DNA of 64,000 bases, taken from contig NC_072791.1 in the NCBI RefSeq assembly GCF_028583425.1, positions 13,969,868-14,033,867 on the forward strand. The letters run 5' to 3'. The stretch's first letter is position 1. The number at the start of each line of letters is the position of its first letter. A model generated the notes under the pieces. It ran no database searches. It had not been told where the DNA came from and saw only the letters and a list, made by a program, of their open reading frames with translations. The DNA is from Eublepharis macularius (taxonomy: Eukaryota > Chordata > Lepidosauria > Squamata > Eublepharidae). The translations under genes and the position numbers were made by a program. This document shows, piece after piece, positions 33,372 to 44,440 of this stretch.

Positions 33372-33885
33372 TTGTGTTGTAGATTACTTTCCAATGTGAT
33401 ATGTGCCCTCATGTGCCAACAATGTCCATCTGGACAAACCAGCCAAGCTCTGCACAAAAGAATAAATGAGCACAAATCTATCATTAAAAATGGCAACATC
33501 CAGAAACCAGTGGGAGAGCACTTCAATCTACCAGGACTTTCCATCCAGGACTTAAAGGTCACCATAGTTCAACAGAAACCTTTCAAAAACAAAATCCAAT
33601 GGGAAGCTGCTGAATTGGAATTCATATGTAAATTTGACTTGGTCAGACTTGGATTGAATAGAGACTATGAATGGTTATCTCATTATCAGAAGTAACTGAT
33701 CTCATTATCAGAAGCAACTGATTTGCATCTACTCCCCCCTCCCCTCACCACCTATATATATCTGGCCAGTTTCTTCATACCCTCCATGCATCAGATGAAG
33801 AGAACTGTGGTTCTCGAAAGCTTATGCTACAGTACAGTTGGTTAGATTTAAAAGGTGCTACTGGGTTCTGCCATTTTCCAAGTGC
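33372..33885 (+). mobile_element. Penelope-like element 3' end: GIY-YIG region plus hammerhead tail
   Basis: A 107-codon frame carries SGQTSQALHKRINEHKSII, VGEHFNLPGLSIQDLKVTIV and GLNRDYEWLSHYQ, the GIY-YIG region of a different PLE subfamily from the one at 28 kb. The expected tyrosine-glycine part upstream is shortened. After the stop comes a short spacer, a hammerhead and the PLE tail. Confidence 0.8.
33788..33827 (+). ncRNA. Hammerhead ribozyme-like motif directly after a PLE GIY-YIG region
   Basis: GCAT / CAGATGA / GAGAAC-TGTG-GTTCTC / GAAA / GCTT / ATGC. Stem I (GCAU with AUGC) and stem II (six pairs) are perfect. One core base deviates (CAGAUGA for CUGAUGA). Stem III is the self-complementary AGCU. 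The motif lies about 90 nt downstream of the GIY-YIG-containing reading frame. Confidence 0.7.
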
Positions 33886-34344
33886 GTGTTCCATGTTGCT
33901 TCACAGACTGTAATGTGAAGTTGTGAAACGGGGTTTGTCAGCTGCAGCCATCCTTTCTATCTCTCAACATTTGACAGTCAGTGCAACTTTTTCTTCTTCC
34001 TCTGAAGAGCATTCTTGTGACAAAGGAGAAATGCAGGCAAACAAAAGCTGGAGGAAGCAGCACCTGTTGAATTTCTGCCTGTTGCCATTGTCAGGACACA
34101 GGAATTGTAATGCAGGTAAATGGCAATGCTGGTGCATTTTGCTTGGGCAATAGCTAACCTTTTCAAAGTGAGGTGCTGCGTCTCACCTCTGATTCCAAAA
34201 CCCGAATTCCTTATGCTCCTGCACCTTTTTGGAGATTCTACTTATTCTTGCCTTGTATTTAAAACAACAGTTTTGGTAGAGTATTGCTGGTTTCGTGAAT
34301 ATTTGGCATAAGTTCTACAAGGCTAAGCCTGTTAGTGGCTAGGG

Positions 34345-34817
34345 CAGCATTTCCCAGCCTTTTTGCCATGGAGGGACTCCTAAATTAATTTTTCGAATCC
34401 CAGTAAACACCTACCTATGAAACATTTATGAGCCAGAAAAAACTTGATAGTAGGGAGCACAATTCACATACAAATTTATTTGTAAAGAGCTGTTTCATAC
34501 GTGAGTGTATAATGTTTGTATGTCAAATGACAGTGTAAGAAAAACATGAAGCATTTTTCCTGTCTTTATCTACTTTTTTACAAATATCAAACCAAGCTTA
34601 AGTTTATTAAACATTTAAGTTCATATCCAAAGTCAATACAAGGTTTACTTTCTAGGTGATATTTGGTATTGTTGATTTTGGCACAAATGTTGAATTCTTG
34701 GCTGAATTTGGATATTTGTGGAGTTTTTGCAGTATTACAAAATTCTTATTTATTTATTTTTTGATTTCTTGAAGACCCCCTGATGATGTCCTGTATAATC
34801 CTGGTTGGGAAAAACTG
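34345..34817. mobile_element. hAT-like MITE, family E
   Basis: Ends CAGCATTTCCCAGCC and GGTTGGGAAAAACTG are imperfect inverted repeats. The flanks GGCTAGGG and GGCTGGAG match in 6 of 8 bases. The element is 473 bp, AT-rich, without a long reading frame. Confidence 0.6.
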
Positions 34818-35589
34818 GGCTGGAGTGTCAGGTTGGAAGACTTGGGTTCAAATTCCAGCTCTTCCAGAATCTTCCTCAACCTAACTTAACTTGTGAGGAT
34901 AAAATAGAGGAAAGGAGAGCCATTGTAGGATTTGCATCCAGCACCATAGAGACCAACAAGATTTTCAGAATATAAGCTTTCAAGTCAAAACTCCTAAATT
35001 TCGTTGGACTGAAAGGTGCCACTGGACGCAAATCCAGTGGCAGCTGGAAGCAGTCAGATGTGTTTAGCATGGGGCTGGACTTGAATACAATTCTAAAGGC
35101 ACACACTGCCCCTATTGGGCAGATTAGAAGGGTGCTCCAATCTCAGGGTTTGGGCTGTGAGGGTGTGCTACTTGCGGCCGTTTGAATAAGTGCAGCTACC
35201 ATTATCTGTGACTAAGGTGCAACCCCTGTGTATTTGCTAAACTTAAGTGCATGCCCATATGTAAACTCAAATCAGGGTTTCCTATTGTGTGGGAAGTTAG
35301 AAACACGAGTGTTGCCCTATTCACACAAAATGACACCTGCGTGAATTAGGAGGGCCATGAACTAGGAAGGCCCGTTTTTTTTTTTTGCCATAAGTCAACT
35401 ATGACTCGAGGGCAGGATTTATTTTTTCATTCCTCTCTTTAAGTATGGTTGGATGGCTCAACTAACGATTGAGCAGAGCTTAACTCTGGATCATGACATT
35501 CCTGGAGATTTAGGGGTGGGGAGGGTGGATTTTGGAGAGGGAAAGGAAAGGGCTCGACAGAGATGTGATGTCATCTGGAGATCACGTGT

Positions 35590-36060
35590 AATTCCGGGAG
35601 CTCTCCAAAGGCTGACGACCCTCGGTTGCTTGCCCTTTCCTTTGCGTGCGCAAAGACGCAGATCCGACCCCTAGAGAACCACGACCTGTTCTCACATCAC
35701 GAAGACACGCGAGAAAGGATCCCTGGGAGAGCTCGCCCGAGCGGTGCCGCCGCTGAGCTCCGGGAACTGAGGCGCGCCGGGCACTGCTGCCCGCGCGCGC
35801 TTCCCCCGGCGCAACCTCTCCCTTTCGGGCACGCGCCCGCGCGCTGCATGCCAGCGAGAGCGCGCGTCGAGTCTAGCCTGGGCTCCCTTTGGCGGCTTCC
35901 TCGGACGCAGGAATGGGCTGAAGGCAGGAGGAGGAGAGGAGGCGGTGCAGGCGGCGCTTTGCAGCAAGCGGGATGGCGACTGACAGTGAGTGCGCCGGGC
36001 GGGGGGGCTCTGGTGTCTGGTGTCTCTTGGCTGCCCAGCCGGTCTGTCAAGGTCGGCTGG
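35590..36060 (+). promoter_or_regulatory. CpG island promoter, possibly of SYT16
   Basis: A sharp rise in G+C and CpG (for example GCGCGCGCTTC, GCGCCCGCGCGCTGC) stands out from the AT-rich surroundings. The island ends just after a short ATG exon with a GTGAGTG donor. Such islands mark promoters of vertebrate genes. In human the next gene downstream of SNAPC1 on the same strand is SYT16, which makes it the leading candidate. Confidence 0.65.
35973..35985 (+). CDS. Candidate first coding exon (start codon to donor), SYT16 by position
   Basis: AAGCGGGATGGCGACTGACA is followed directly by GTGAGTG, a consensus splice donor. This would give ATG GCG ACT GAC A|gt, encoding M-A-T-D plus one base, in phase 1. 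The context GGGATGG is reasonable for initiation and the site lies at the downstream edge of the CpG island. I see no other SYT16 exon in the following 28 kb, so the rest would be a long first intron. Four residues cannot identify a gene: the assignment rests on gene order alone. A non-coding RNA promoter is the main alternative. Confidence 0.4.
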
Positions 36061-36269
36061 GCTCTCCGGGGTCTTTGCACATCACCTGGAATATTTTTTT
36101 AGAAATGGGTTGCCGGGGATTGAACTCGGAACCTTGTGCGCGCCAAGCAGTTGCGCTCTCAGTGAGCCACCAAATCTCCCTCATCCCCTTGGGCTTTGTG
36201 CTCTCTGGCGCCTTCCCATCCCTGTCGATCTGCTCGAACCCCCCCCCCACATGTCCTCACCTGCTCCCA

Positions 36270-36490
36270 GTGGACTTGCCAATCTCCCGGTGGGGCCTGG
36301 AGATCCCCTGGAATTACACCTGCTCTCTAAGTTACAGAGATAATTTCCTCGGGAGAAAATGGCTGCTTTGGAGGGTAGACTGTATGGCAATGTACCCTGC
36401 CGAGGTCCCTCCCCCCACAAATCCTTCCCTCCCTGAGCTCCACCCCCAAATCTCCAGGAATTTTTCTTAATTCAGAGCTGGCAACTTTAC
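36270..36490. mobile_element. hAT-like MITE, family C, copy 3
   Basis: It matches family C through CTGGAGATCCCCTGGAATTA, ATGGCTGCTTTGGAGGGTAG and GCTGGCAAC, just downstream of the CpG island. The ends are worn. Confidence 0.65.
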
Positions 36491-39352
36491 CAATCCCACC
36501 TCCTCTGTGTTTAGCTGCTGCAACAGGAACCTCCCCAGATCTCCGTGTCTGGAGCTGCAGCCAAAGTCCACCACTTCTCAGCAGGGCCAGGGAGTCCATG
36601 GGCCGCAGAGGACGGGTTGTTTTGGTGGCGGTTGGGGGGGTGGGGTGGTCTCTGCCAGATCCAAGGCCATGAGCATCCGACCTCACATTTGGGCTCTGCA
36701 TTTAATCACCCTTGCAAATTGTATAGTGGCCAGAGTGATTCTTGGACATTGGTGGGAACGTGGAAGGACTAATACCCCCCTGGATTCACAAGCAAGGAAG
36801 GGGGCCTGGCGTTGGGGCAGCACAGTTCTTTTCCACATTACGGATGGCCTCGAGTTCAGTCTGGGGCACTGCTCATTATAATGAACTCCAGGAGCAGGTC
36901 CCTAAGGTCAGTCTAAAGCCTTAACGAGCTGCTATCAATCAAGAGCAGAGGATGTCGAGTTTGACGGACAAGAGTCCATCATGTTGACTCACTAGCATGG
37001 GTTCGAGTCTTCACCTACGCTTCATCTTGCACTGAAGGGGGTAGGGGGTGGGGTGGGTGAAATCACCCTCTTTAATCACTTCTGTTTGAGTCCTCATGTT
37101 CATACTGTGAGGTCCCAAGGAGCTTGGATATTACGAAACAATTCCCTCCCCACAACCTTCCTTTAGAATATCCGGCTCCCTAGAAGATAAAAGAATAAGA
37201 CGTACATTTCCATCTATTCTCTAAGTAGCTCTGCATCTCACGTTTTCTGACAGCGCCGCCTACTCGGAAGGTTCCGAGTTTTTATTTAATGACCTATATG
37301 TAAGCACCAAAATGCAGAACAATGAATACAAACAAGAATGTCAACATAAAATGTTTTTTCCCCGAGAATACTTGCTATAATAACTGTAAAAGCCCTTTAA
37401 CTGCTGTTCCTCCCCATTTTTGTATCTGCCTTGTCTTATATCCCATTAGCCGTTCTGATGAATTTGGACCACCCCCTCCCCCAGCCAGCAGAGTAAATTC
37501 AGCAAGCACTCCCCCTTCCTTAAGCCCATTTCCCCTTCTCTCTGTCATTCATTCGGGACTTGTTCCTATCCCTCTCCAAGCATCATCTGCAAATATAACA
37601 ATGCCTTATATAACTCTAAACCATATTTAGATGACTGTGTGCAGTTCAAAACCCAGGTGTCTTTTATTACTGGATAAAAAAATCTTTGCAATTCAGATAA
37701 TCAAAACAACGACAGTGATGCAAATCTGGAGAAGGTGCAGAAGAAACAGCAATTAAGATGCTCTGGATGGGGAAGGTGCACGGCGCGTGAAATGTGGCAA
37801 ATAAAACAAATGTCGGAGCTTTCCCCTTGGACCTTGCAGCACCAGGCAATCCTCTCTTTGCTTCTGTGGTCTATGCCATCCTGTGCGGTCTTCCTTCCCA
37901 ATTCCAGCAAAAGCATCCCTCTTGTCCCAGCTCCAGGCAGGAAGAATTTTCAATAGCCTCTTTAATCCAGAAACAAAAGACGTGTAATACTTTTTGTTGG
38001 CACCAAGCAAACATAACCCATGACCCATGTGCAAACTTTTGAGTCCTCCAGAGTTCTTCATCAAACTGACGAAGAGTTCTGGAGAACTTGGAAGCTTGCA
38101 CACTGTTTTGTGTCATTTTGGGTTGGTCCTCATGAAAAGAGATGGCGTGTTTTGGTTTTGGATTTGTGAGCAAGTTTCTTCAAAGAACGGTAAAACTAGG
38201 ATGAGTCTAAACTCAGTTAGGATTGGCAGATAACCCTCCCCCTCCCCTTGCCATTCAGTTGAGTGCTGGCATCAAGGGACTTGTGAGCAAAACAGAGCCC
38301 TGATTCATGGGGCTATAGTGAATTTTAAAAACAACAACCAGTCCCCAAAACTTTATTTTGTGCCTTAACTCACTTCCTCTGCCCTTGCAAAATCCCTTTC
38401 TTAGAGTACTGTGTACATTAACATTGCTGTGAACCAGACTAGTATTATTTATTTATTTGGAAAATTAGGGGCACCATTTTTTGAGTACCCTTTGGAGTAG
38501 AGGGTATGGAGATTAAAGCTTGTTATGGTTTAAGATGGGCAGAAATTGGATACGGTTTGGAAGCATGATTCCTGAGTGATGAGAGTGGGTTTATCCTTGT
38601 TAGACCTTAGAGGAAGGGAATCGACTTCCTACTGCCAGCTGTGGAACCGACTCTCGAGAGCTCATTCCCTGGAAATCGAGTTGGTCTTTAAGGTGCTACT
38701 GGATCCGATTTTTATTCTTCCACTTCAGACCAACTCATCCACCCATCTGAAAGTACCGCCAGCTGTAGGAGAGAATTTAACAACTTTTCTGTCCGCTCTA
38801 ATACGACATGAGAAGCTGTACCTCCCAATCTTCTTTGATTGAAGGAAAATCTTCCGTATCTCTTCTGATGATCGTCAGCTTGGCTTTTGTTCGGGATGGC
38901 AGTTCCCTGGCCAGTTGTAATGAGTGTCTGATCCAGTAGCAGACACTGAACAAGACAGAGCGGCAACATCGATTTCTTTATTTGATTGACATTCTGCTCT
39001 ACCCCATGAGCTTAAAGCGGCTTATGGTGATTTTTTCCAAGTGTGTGTCTGCCTCCAAAGGGCTCACAATGTAAATACCTGGTTATATGATTCAAGGATC
39101 CCTGACTTGATTGGAACTTGCAGGCACAGTTTTGAGAAAAGGTAGCATGCGCCACCGTGAACTGGCTGGGGAAAGAAGGGGCAATAAGAAAGGGTCTGCC
39201 TTGGAGAGTGGGGGAAATCGCAGAATGGTTACTGTGTGGGGACAGAGTCAGCTCTCTGCGTGGCTGTTCAGTTTCTATTTTCAAAGCAAGGGGAGGGGGG
39301 CGCTCCCTGCATGGCCCCAAGGAGTACTTGCCGTGCCCAGAGGGATCTGTCT
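36491..39352. other. Stretch without recognised gene, presumed first intron
   Basis: Mostly repeat-poor DNA. A PLE-tail variant with CTGACGA and GGAA in place of GAAA is at about 38068-38110. No exon-like frame was found. Confidence 0.45.
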
Positions 39353-39900
39353 GAGGGCTAAGCTAGAAGTAACAAAATACACTTGAATGGCAAGTGAACA
39401 GACTCACATGCAGGGCTCATTTTGAGGGGGAAAGCACAGGAACGCAGTTCTGGCAGTTCCCCAAAGAGGTCACATGTCAGGTGGCCCCGCCCACCTGACC
39501 CTCGGCCATTTTGGGCCCGTTTCAGCCTGAATTGGGGCCGAAATGGCCCAGATCGGGCCTCTGACAGGAGGTGGATCACTCTCCAACTCAGCAGCGGCCC
39601 AGTCCTAACCATTTGGGGCCCGTTTTCGGCCATTTTCAGCCCCTTTTTGCCATTTTGTGCCCAATGAATGGCCAGGATTGGGTCCAAAACAGCCAGGATA
39701 GCTGATGCCAGGGGGTGTGGCATATGCAAATCAGTTATGCTAATGGCACACTTCTGGTGATGTCAAGGGGAGTGGCATATACTAGTGAATTATGCTAATG
39801 AATTCCTCCAGCTCTTTCTACGAAATGACCCCTGCTCACATGTATCCCTCCCTGTTCACTTGCGCTCCACTCGATCACATAGTGATAGGCTGAGCTCAAG
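39353..39900. mobile_element. Foldback MITE, family G, split by a hAT MITE
   Basis: GGGCTAAGCTAGAAGTAAC...GAACAGACTCACATG on the left and TATCCCTCCCTGTTCACTTG on the right are the first half of family G. The second half is lost. Confidence 0.68.
39411..39834. mobile_element. hAT-like MITE, family A, copy 3
   Basis: A 424-bp copy with a perfect 8-bp duplication CTCACATG (39403-39410, 39835-39842). It sits inside an older foldback MITE that is recognisable on both sides. Confidence 0.85.
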
Positions 39901-40114
39901 CCGAGGGCATGTGGCTGGGATGCAGTTGCCTAGGATGAGCTGAGCGCTTTGCTAGTCAGTCATCTGTTAGGGAATGACCTGAAGATTTCTGGTATTTCCC
40001 CCCATTCCATTCAAGACTTTTTGCAGTTCCCCCCAATGCTTAAGGAATATGAGGGCAACAGGAAACACAGAGGTACCACACTTGGAATCACTATTTTGTG
40101 ATTCCCAATGTGGT

Positions 40115-40350
40115 GTAGCCAGTTTGGTGTAGTAGCTAAGAGCGGCAGGATTCTAATCTGGAGATTCCCCACTCCTCCACTTGAAGCCAGATGGGTGACC
40201 TTAGGTCAGTCACAGCTCTCTCAGAACTCTCTCAGCCCTGCCTACCTCACAGAGGGTCTGTTTGTAGGGATAATAATAACACTGACTTTGTTAACTGCTC
40301 TGAGTGTGGCACTCATCTGTCCAGACGATCAGTATATAAGCACAAGGTTG
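40115..40350 (+). repeat. Sauria-like SINE with a B-box deletion
   Basis: It runs GCCAGTTTGGTGTAGTAGC to AGTATATAAGC. The GCCGGGTTT part of the B box is missing. Confidence 0.7.
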
Positions 40351-40477
40351 TTGTTGTTTACATTTATACCTACCTGTCCCCCCCAAAAAGGAAAAAAAAA
40401 CCCCAGCTTACCTTACAGTCTATCTACATAAGACATCTTATAGGGGGACACTGAATTGACTTAGTTTGGTATAGAGC

Positions 40478-40760
40478 CAGTTGGTGAAGAGCCAGTTTGG
40501 TATAGCGGTTAAGAGGGCAGGACTCTAATCTGGAGAACCGGGTTTGATTCCCCGCTCCTCCACTTGAAGCCAGCTGGGTGACCTTGGGTCAGTCACAGCT
40601 CTCTCAGGGCTCTCTCAGCCCCCCCACCTCACAAGGTGTTTTGTTGTGGGGATAATAATAACATACTTTGTAAACCACTCTGAGTGGGTGTTAAGTCATC
40701 CTGAAGGGCGGTATATAAATCGAATGTTGTTGTTGTCATTGTGGTTGTTGTTATTATTAT
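40478..40760 (+). repeat. Sauria-like SINE
   Basis: It starts GAGCCAGTTTGGTATAGCGG, ends GGTATATAAATCGAATGTTG and a TTG/TTA-rich tail. It lies 130 bp after another copy. Confidence 0.76.
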
Positions 40761-40904
40761 TATTACTTTCTGCGTGGTCTTATATTCAAGTGTACTCTCT
40801 CTCTCTAGCAGTGCATGTGTATCCACAATGGGAGAACAAGTGTAAGATCTTTCACCTGAGCGTCCCTGTGTAAGATGCCTTGTGTAGAGAGACTCCCATT
40901 CCCC

Positions 40905-41470
40905 TCCATTTTATCCTCACAACAACTTTCTAAGGTAGGACAGGCTAAGTGTGTGTGACAGGCCCAAGGTCGCCCAATGAGCTTCCATGGCACTGCGGCA
41001 CACCACATTTCAGCTCAGCCTTAGTGCTAAACACCCTCCAAGCCCCACAAGGCCTTTTCCAGCACAAGAAAGTGAGTGTGGCCCGTGGATGTCATATTGG
41101 GTTTAAATGCAGGAGACTGATTAATTTACTTCATTTATACCCAACTTTTCTCCCCAGTGGGGGACCAAAAGTGGCTCACATCATTCTCTATTCCTCCATT
41201 TTAACCTCACAACAACCCTGAGAGTAGGGTTGGCAGCCTCCAGGTGGTGGCTGGAGATCTCCTGGAATTACAAATGATCTCCAGGCCACAGAGATCAGTT
41301 CCCCTGGAGGAAATGGCTGCTTTGGAGGGTAGACTGTATGGCATTATACCCCATTGAGGCCCCTCCCCTCCCCAAACTCCACTCTTTCCAGGTTCCACCC
41401 CCCAAATCTCCAGGAATTTCCCAACCTGGACCTGGCAACTCTACCTGAGAGGTAGGCTAGGCTGAGTGTG
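40905..41470 (-). repeat. Sauria-like SINE pieces around a hAT MITE
   Basis: Inverted SINE pieces at 40905-41010 and 41126-41224; the second is split by the MITE at 41225 and resumes at 41452. Confidence 0.6.
41225..41443. mobile_element. hAT-like MITE, family C, copy 4, inserted in a SINE
   Basis: A 219-bp element TAGGGTTGGCAGCC...GGCAACTCTA with a perfect 8-bp duplication CCTGAGAG (41217-41224, 41444-41451). SINE sequence continues on both sides. Confidence 0.88.
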
Positions 41471-41725
41471 TGTGACTGGCCAGATCCTAGTCCTACACTC
41501 TAACCTCCACCACATTGGCTCCTCCTGATAAAGGTGTGCGGCAGGACTTCCGCTACCAGGAAAGGGTTCTGTTTCAAGACTACAGCCCTCCTACAAGGAG
41601 ATCTTCTACTTCTATGTGCAGATGCAAACTGCCTATCTAGAAAGAGCAGCGAAAGAGCAACAAAGGAGAAGGAAGCCCAAGGAGATCTGGTCCCCAGATT
41701 TATATTACATTATCAATTGTTATAC

Positions 41726-41937
41726 CCTGACCTGGATAGCCCAGGTGAACCTGATCTCGTCAGATCTCAGAAGCTAAGCAGGGTCGGCCTTCTTTAGTAA
41801 TTGGATGGGAGGGAGACCTCCAACGAAAACCAGGATTGCAGAGGCAGGCAATGGCAAACCACCTCTGTTTGTCTCTTGGCATGAACCCTCCACCAGGGGT
41901 TGCCATAAGTCAGCTATATCTTGAGGGCACTTTCTAC
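41726..41937 (+). repeat. 5S rRNA-derived SINE, copy 2
   Basis: CCTGATCTCGTCAGATCTCA, GAAGCTAAGCAGGGTCGGCC and TTGGATGGGAG are the A, intermediate and C boxes of 5S rRNA. The tail ends CATAAGTCAGCTATATCTTG. Confidence 0.85.
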
Positions 41938-41972
41938 CACCATCATACATTGTTATAGTTTGATAACACATT

Positions 41973-42203
41973 GAGAGCCAGTGTTGTGTAGTGGTTAGAG
42001 TGCAAGTCTAGGATCTGGGAGACCTAGGTTCACGTCTCCACTCTGCTATGGAAGCTTGCTGGGCGACCTTGGGCCAGTCCCACGCGCTCACCCTGGCCTA
42101 CTTCACAGGGTTGTTGTGAGGTTAAAATGGAGGAATAGAGAATGTTGTAAGCCGCTTTCTGGGGAGAAAAGTGGGGTATAAATAAAGTAAATAAATCAAT
42201 CTT
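41973..42203 (+). repeat. Sauria-like SINE, second subtype
   Basis: GAGAGCCAGTGTTGTGTAGT, GGAGACCTAGGTTCACGTC, and the end GTGGGGTATAAATAAAGTAA. Confidence 0.78.
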
Positions 42204-42315
42204 CCACACTTATGGAATCCCTGGTCCACTCTAACTTCTGTGTGCTGGAAAAGGCCTTAGGGGACTTGGAGGATGCTTAGCACTAAGGCTGTGCTGAAAT
42301 GTGGCGTGTGTGTGT

Positions 42316-42500
42316 GGGAGGCATGGCCCATTAGTAGAGCATGCGCTTTGCATGCAAGAGGTCTCGCGTTTAACCCCGGCATCTCCAGTAAAATGGATTA
42401 GAGAACAGGTGTTGTGAAAGATCTGAGACCCCGCAGAACCTCTGCCAAAGTAAACCATACAGTCCTCGATAGACAAATGGCCTGACTCTATAAGACAAGT
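42316..42500 (+). repeat. tRNA-derived SINE (second family)
   Basis: GGGAGGCATGGCCCATTAGT, CATGCAAGAGGTCTCGCG and CCCCGGCATCTCCAG. Confidence 0.62.
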
Positions 42501-42579
42501 TTGTGTGTGGCAGACAGGAGGAGATGGGGTTGGGGGGAAGGCTTGAGAGCAAAATACATCCTCAGCCCAACTCCGGAGC

Positions 42580-42970
42580 TGGTTCAGATTCAGACCCAAC
42601 GGTTACCCTGCAGCATTATGGGTTTTTTATTGTCACAGAAATTAATGATCAGCACGCTCTGTTTTCTATTTTGGCTCATGCAGAGGTTGCTTGGTTACAA
42701 GAATTGTTCGGCTTTTGGAGCCTTGGTTGAACTAACATGTAATACATTGGAGAAATCCTTTGTTACTCATTTAGGTCACTCTTTTGGAGGGCCAGAGTCT
42801 TGCGCAGACACGAATCTTGGTTTTATAAGTGATGTTGTTTGCTTCGCCTTCAACTTTACACTTGGTGCTGGACCAGAGGTGGGTAAATTTTGGTCCAGGA
42901 GAACTTTTCATTGGCCCCTGAAGCTGCTTAACAGTTTGTTGGGAGGGTCAAAGTGCAGTATCTGCTAGCT
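42580..42970. other. Repeat-free AT-rich stretch
   Basis: No repeat, gene or long open frame; contains ATTAATGATCAGCACG. Possibly non-coding conserved sequence. Confidence 0.3.
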
Positions 42971-43164
42971 GGATGATACTCCCAAAAATTGTCGATCAGC
43001 TAGTGGGCCAGAGAAGCAGCTGAGTCAGAGAGAGTGTCACATTTGGAATTCCAGCGTCTTTGGAGGGGGTCCCAAGTCAGACCCCAGCTTGGAGCTTTCT
43101 GAAGCAGGGAAGACATGTAAGTGTGCTCCTTGAGCTGAAAAAGTTGTACTAAATTCTACAACAA

Positions 43165-43336
43165 CAACATTCGATTTATATACTGCCCTTCTGGACGACT
43201 TAACACCCACTCAGAGCGTTTTATGAAGCATGTTGTTATTATCCCCACAACAACAAAACACCCTGTGAGGTGGGCGAGGCTGAGAGAGCGCCTAGAAGCT
43301 GTGATTGACCCAAGGTCACCCAGCTGGCTTCAAGAG
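43165..43336 (-). repeat. Sauria-like SINE, 3' part, inverted
   Basis: ACATTCGATTTATATACTGC to CCAAGGTCACCCAGCTGG; the 5' head is missing. Confidence 0.7.
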
Positions 43337-43516
43337 TTATCTTTTTAAAAGATCTTTTAATACATTCTGTAATATCTACGGAAGTTGAGGTGCCATGAGC
43401 TGAAATTACAACTGCTCAGAGCAGCTCTGCTTTGTAGCTTTTATTTTCACATGAAACATGAAAGTGGGTGAGAAGAGAAAAACTCTCAAGTCTGGTTGGG
43501 GGCAGAATGAAATGTA

Positions 43517-43710
43517 GGCCATTTCCACACTGCTCCTCTTCATCCGGAATGCTGCACAACATTGCAAAAAAACCCATGGAAGACAGTGTCTTCTTGCGCG
43601 AGTTTTGCGCGATGTCGTGCGAAACTCTCATGAGAAGACGCTATCTTCTGTGTTTTCTTCACAACATTGCGCAGCGTTACTGATGAAGGGGAGTAGTGTG
43701 GAAACGGCCC
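43517..43710. mobile_element. Foldback MITE related to family I
   Basis: Ends GGCCATTTCCACACTGCTC and GAGTAGTGTGGAAACGGCC; GTA flanks it on both sides. The interior arms (AAGACAGTGTCTTCTTGCGC and complement) pair. Confidence 0.68.
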
Positions 43711-43986
43711 GTAGTCTCAGTTACTCTGGAAAATGTCATGTGATCTTCAAAGACACTGGGATCTCCTGCTTGGTGGACAGCTGATTTCTCACCCATAGGC
43801 TTTTTCTCCTGCTGCAGGGTGCCGGGTTCCACTCCACCCTGCAATATTTGTTATCCCATTCCCTTCCTGGGTTCTGTTGAAGAATTTTCAACAAAAGAAT
43901 TTGAAAGGCAGGTTGCTGGGTGAATGAGACTTTATGCTGCCTTCTTGCCTGGCTTGAACAAAGACATGGGATTTATGGCTCATTAA

Positions 43987-44440
43987 CACCTGGATAGCCC
44001 AGAAGAGCCTGATCTTGTCAGCTCTCAGAAGCTAAGCAGGGTTAGCCTCGGTTGGTAATTGGATGGGAGACCAAGCAGAGCTGCAGAGTCAGGCAATGGC
44101 AAACCACCTCTGTTGGTCTCTTGCCATGAAAACCCCACTGAGAGCCAGTTTGGTGTAGTGGTTAAGAGCGCGGGACTCTAATCTGGAGAGCCGGGTTTGA
44201 TTCCCCACTCCTCCACTTGAAGCCAACTGGGTGACCTTGGGCTAGTCACAGCTCTCTCAGAGCTCTCTCAGCCCCACCCACCTCAGAGGGTGATTGTTGT
44301 GGGGATAATAATAACATACTTTGTAGACTGCTCTGAGTGGGTGTTAAGTCATCCTGAAGGGTGGTATATAAATCTAATGTTAATATTGTAATATTATTAG
44401 GGCCTGCCATAAGTCAACTATGACTTGAGGGCAAAATTTC
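43987..44440 (+). repeat. 5S rRNA-derived SINE, copy 3, split by another SINE
   Basis: CCTGGATAGCCCAGAAGAGC to CATGAAAACCCCA, then the Sauria-like SINE at 44139-44400, then CATAAGTCAACTATGACTTG. Confidence 0.82.
44139..44400 (+). repeat. Sauria-like SINE inserted in a 5S-derived SINE
   Basis: GAGAGCCAGTTTGGTGTAGT to GGTATATAAATCTAATG. The 5S SINE continues at 44401 (CCTGCCATAAGTCAACTATG). Confidence 0.78.

Noticed and set aside
35697..36102. Long open frames on both strands of the CpG island
   Set aside because: GC-rich DNA lacks stop codons by composition; the frames contradict each other and show no domain.
37640..38120. Possible processed pseudogene
   Set aside because: Open frames exist on both strands, but none has a recognisable protein, a poly(A) end or flanking duplications.
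41726..41937. 5S rRNA gene
   Set aside because: Only part of 5S rRNA is present and it is joined to a SINE tail, as in the three other copies.
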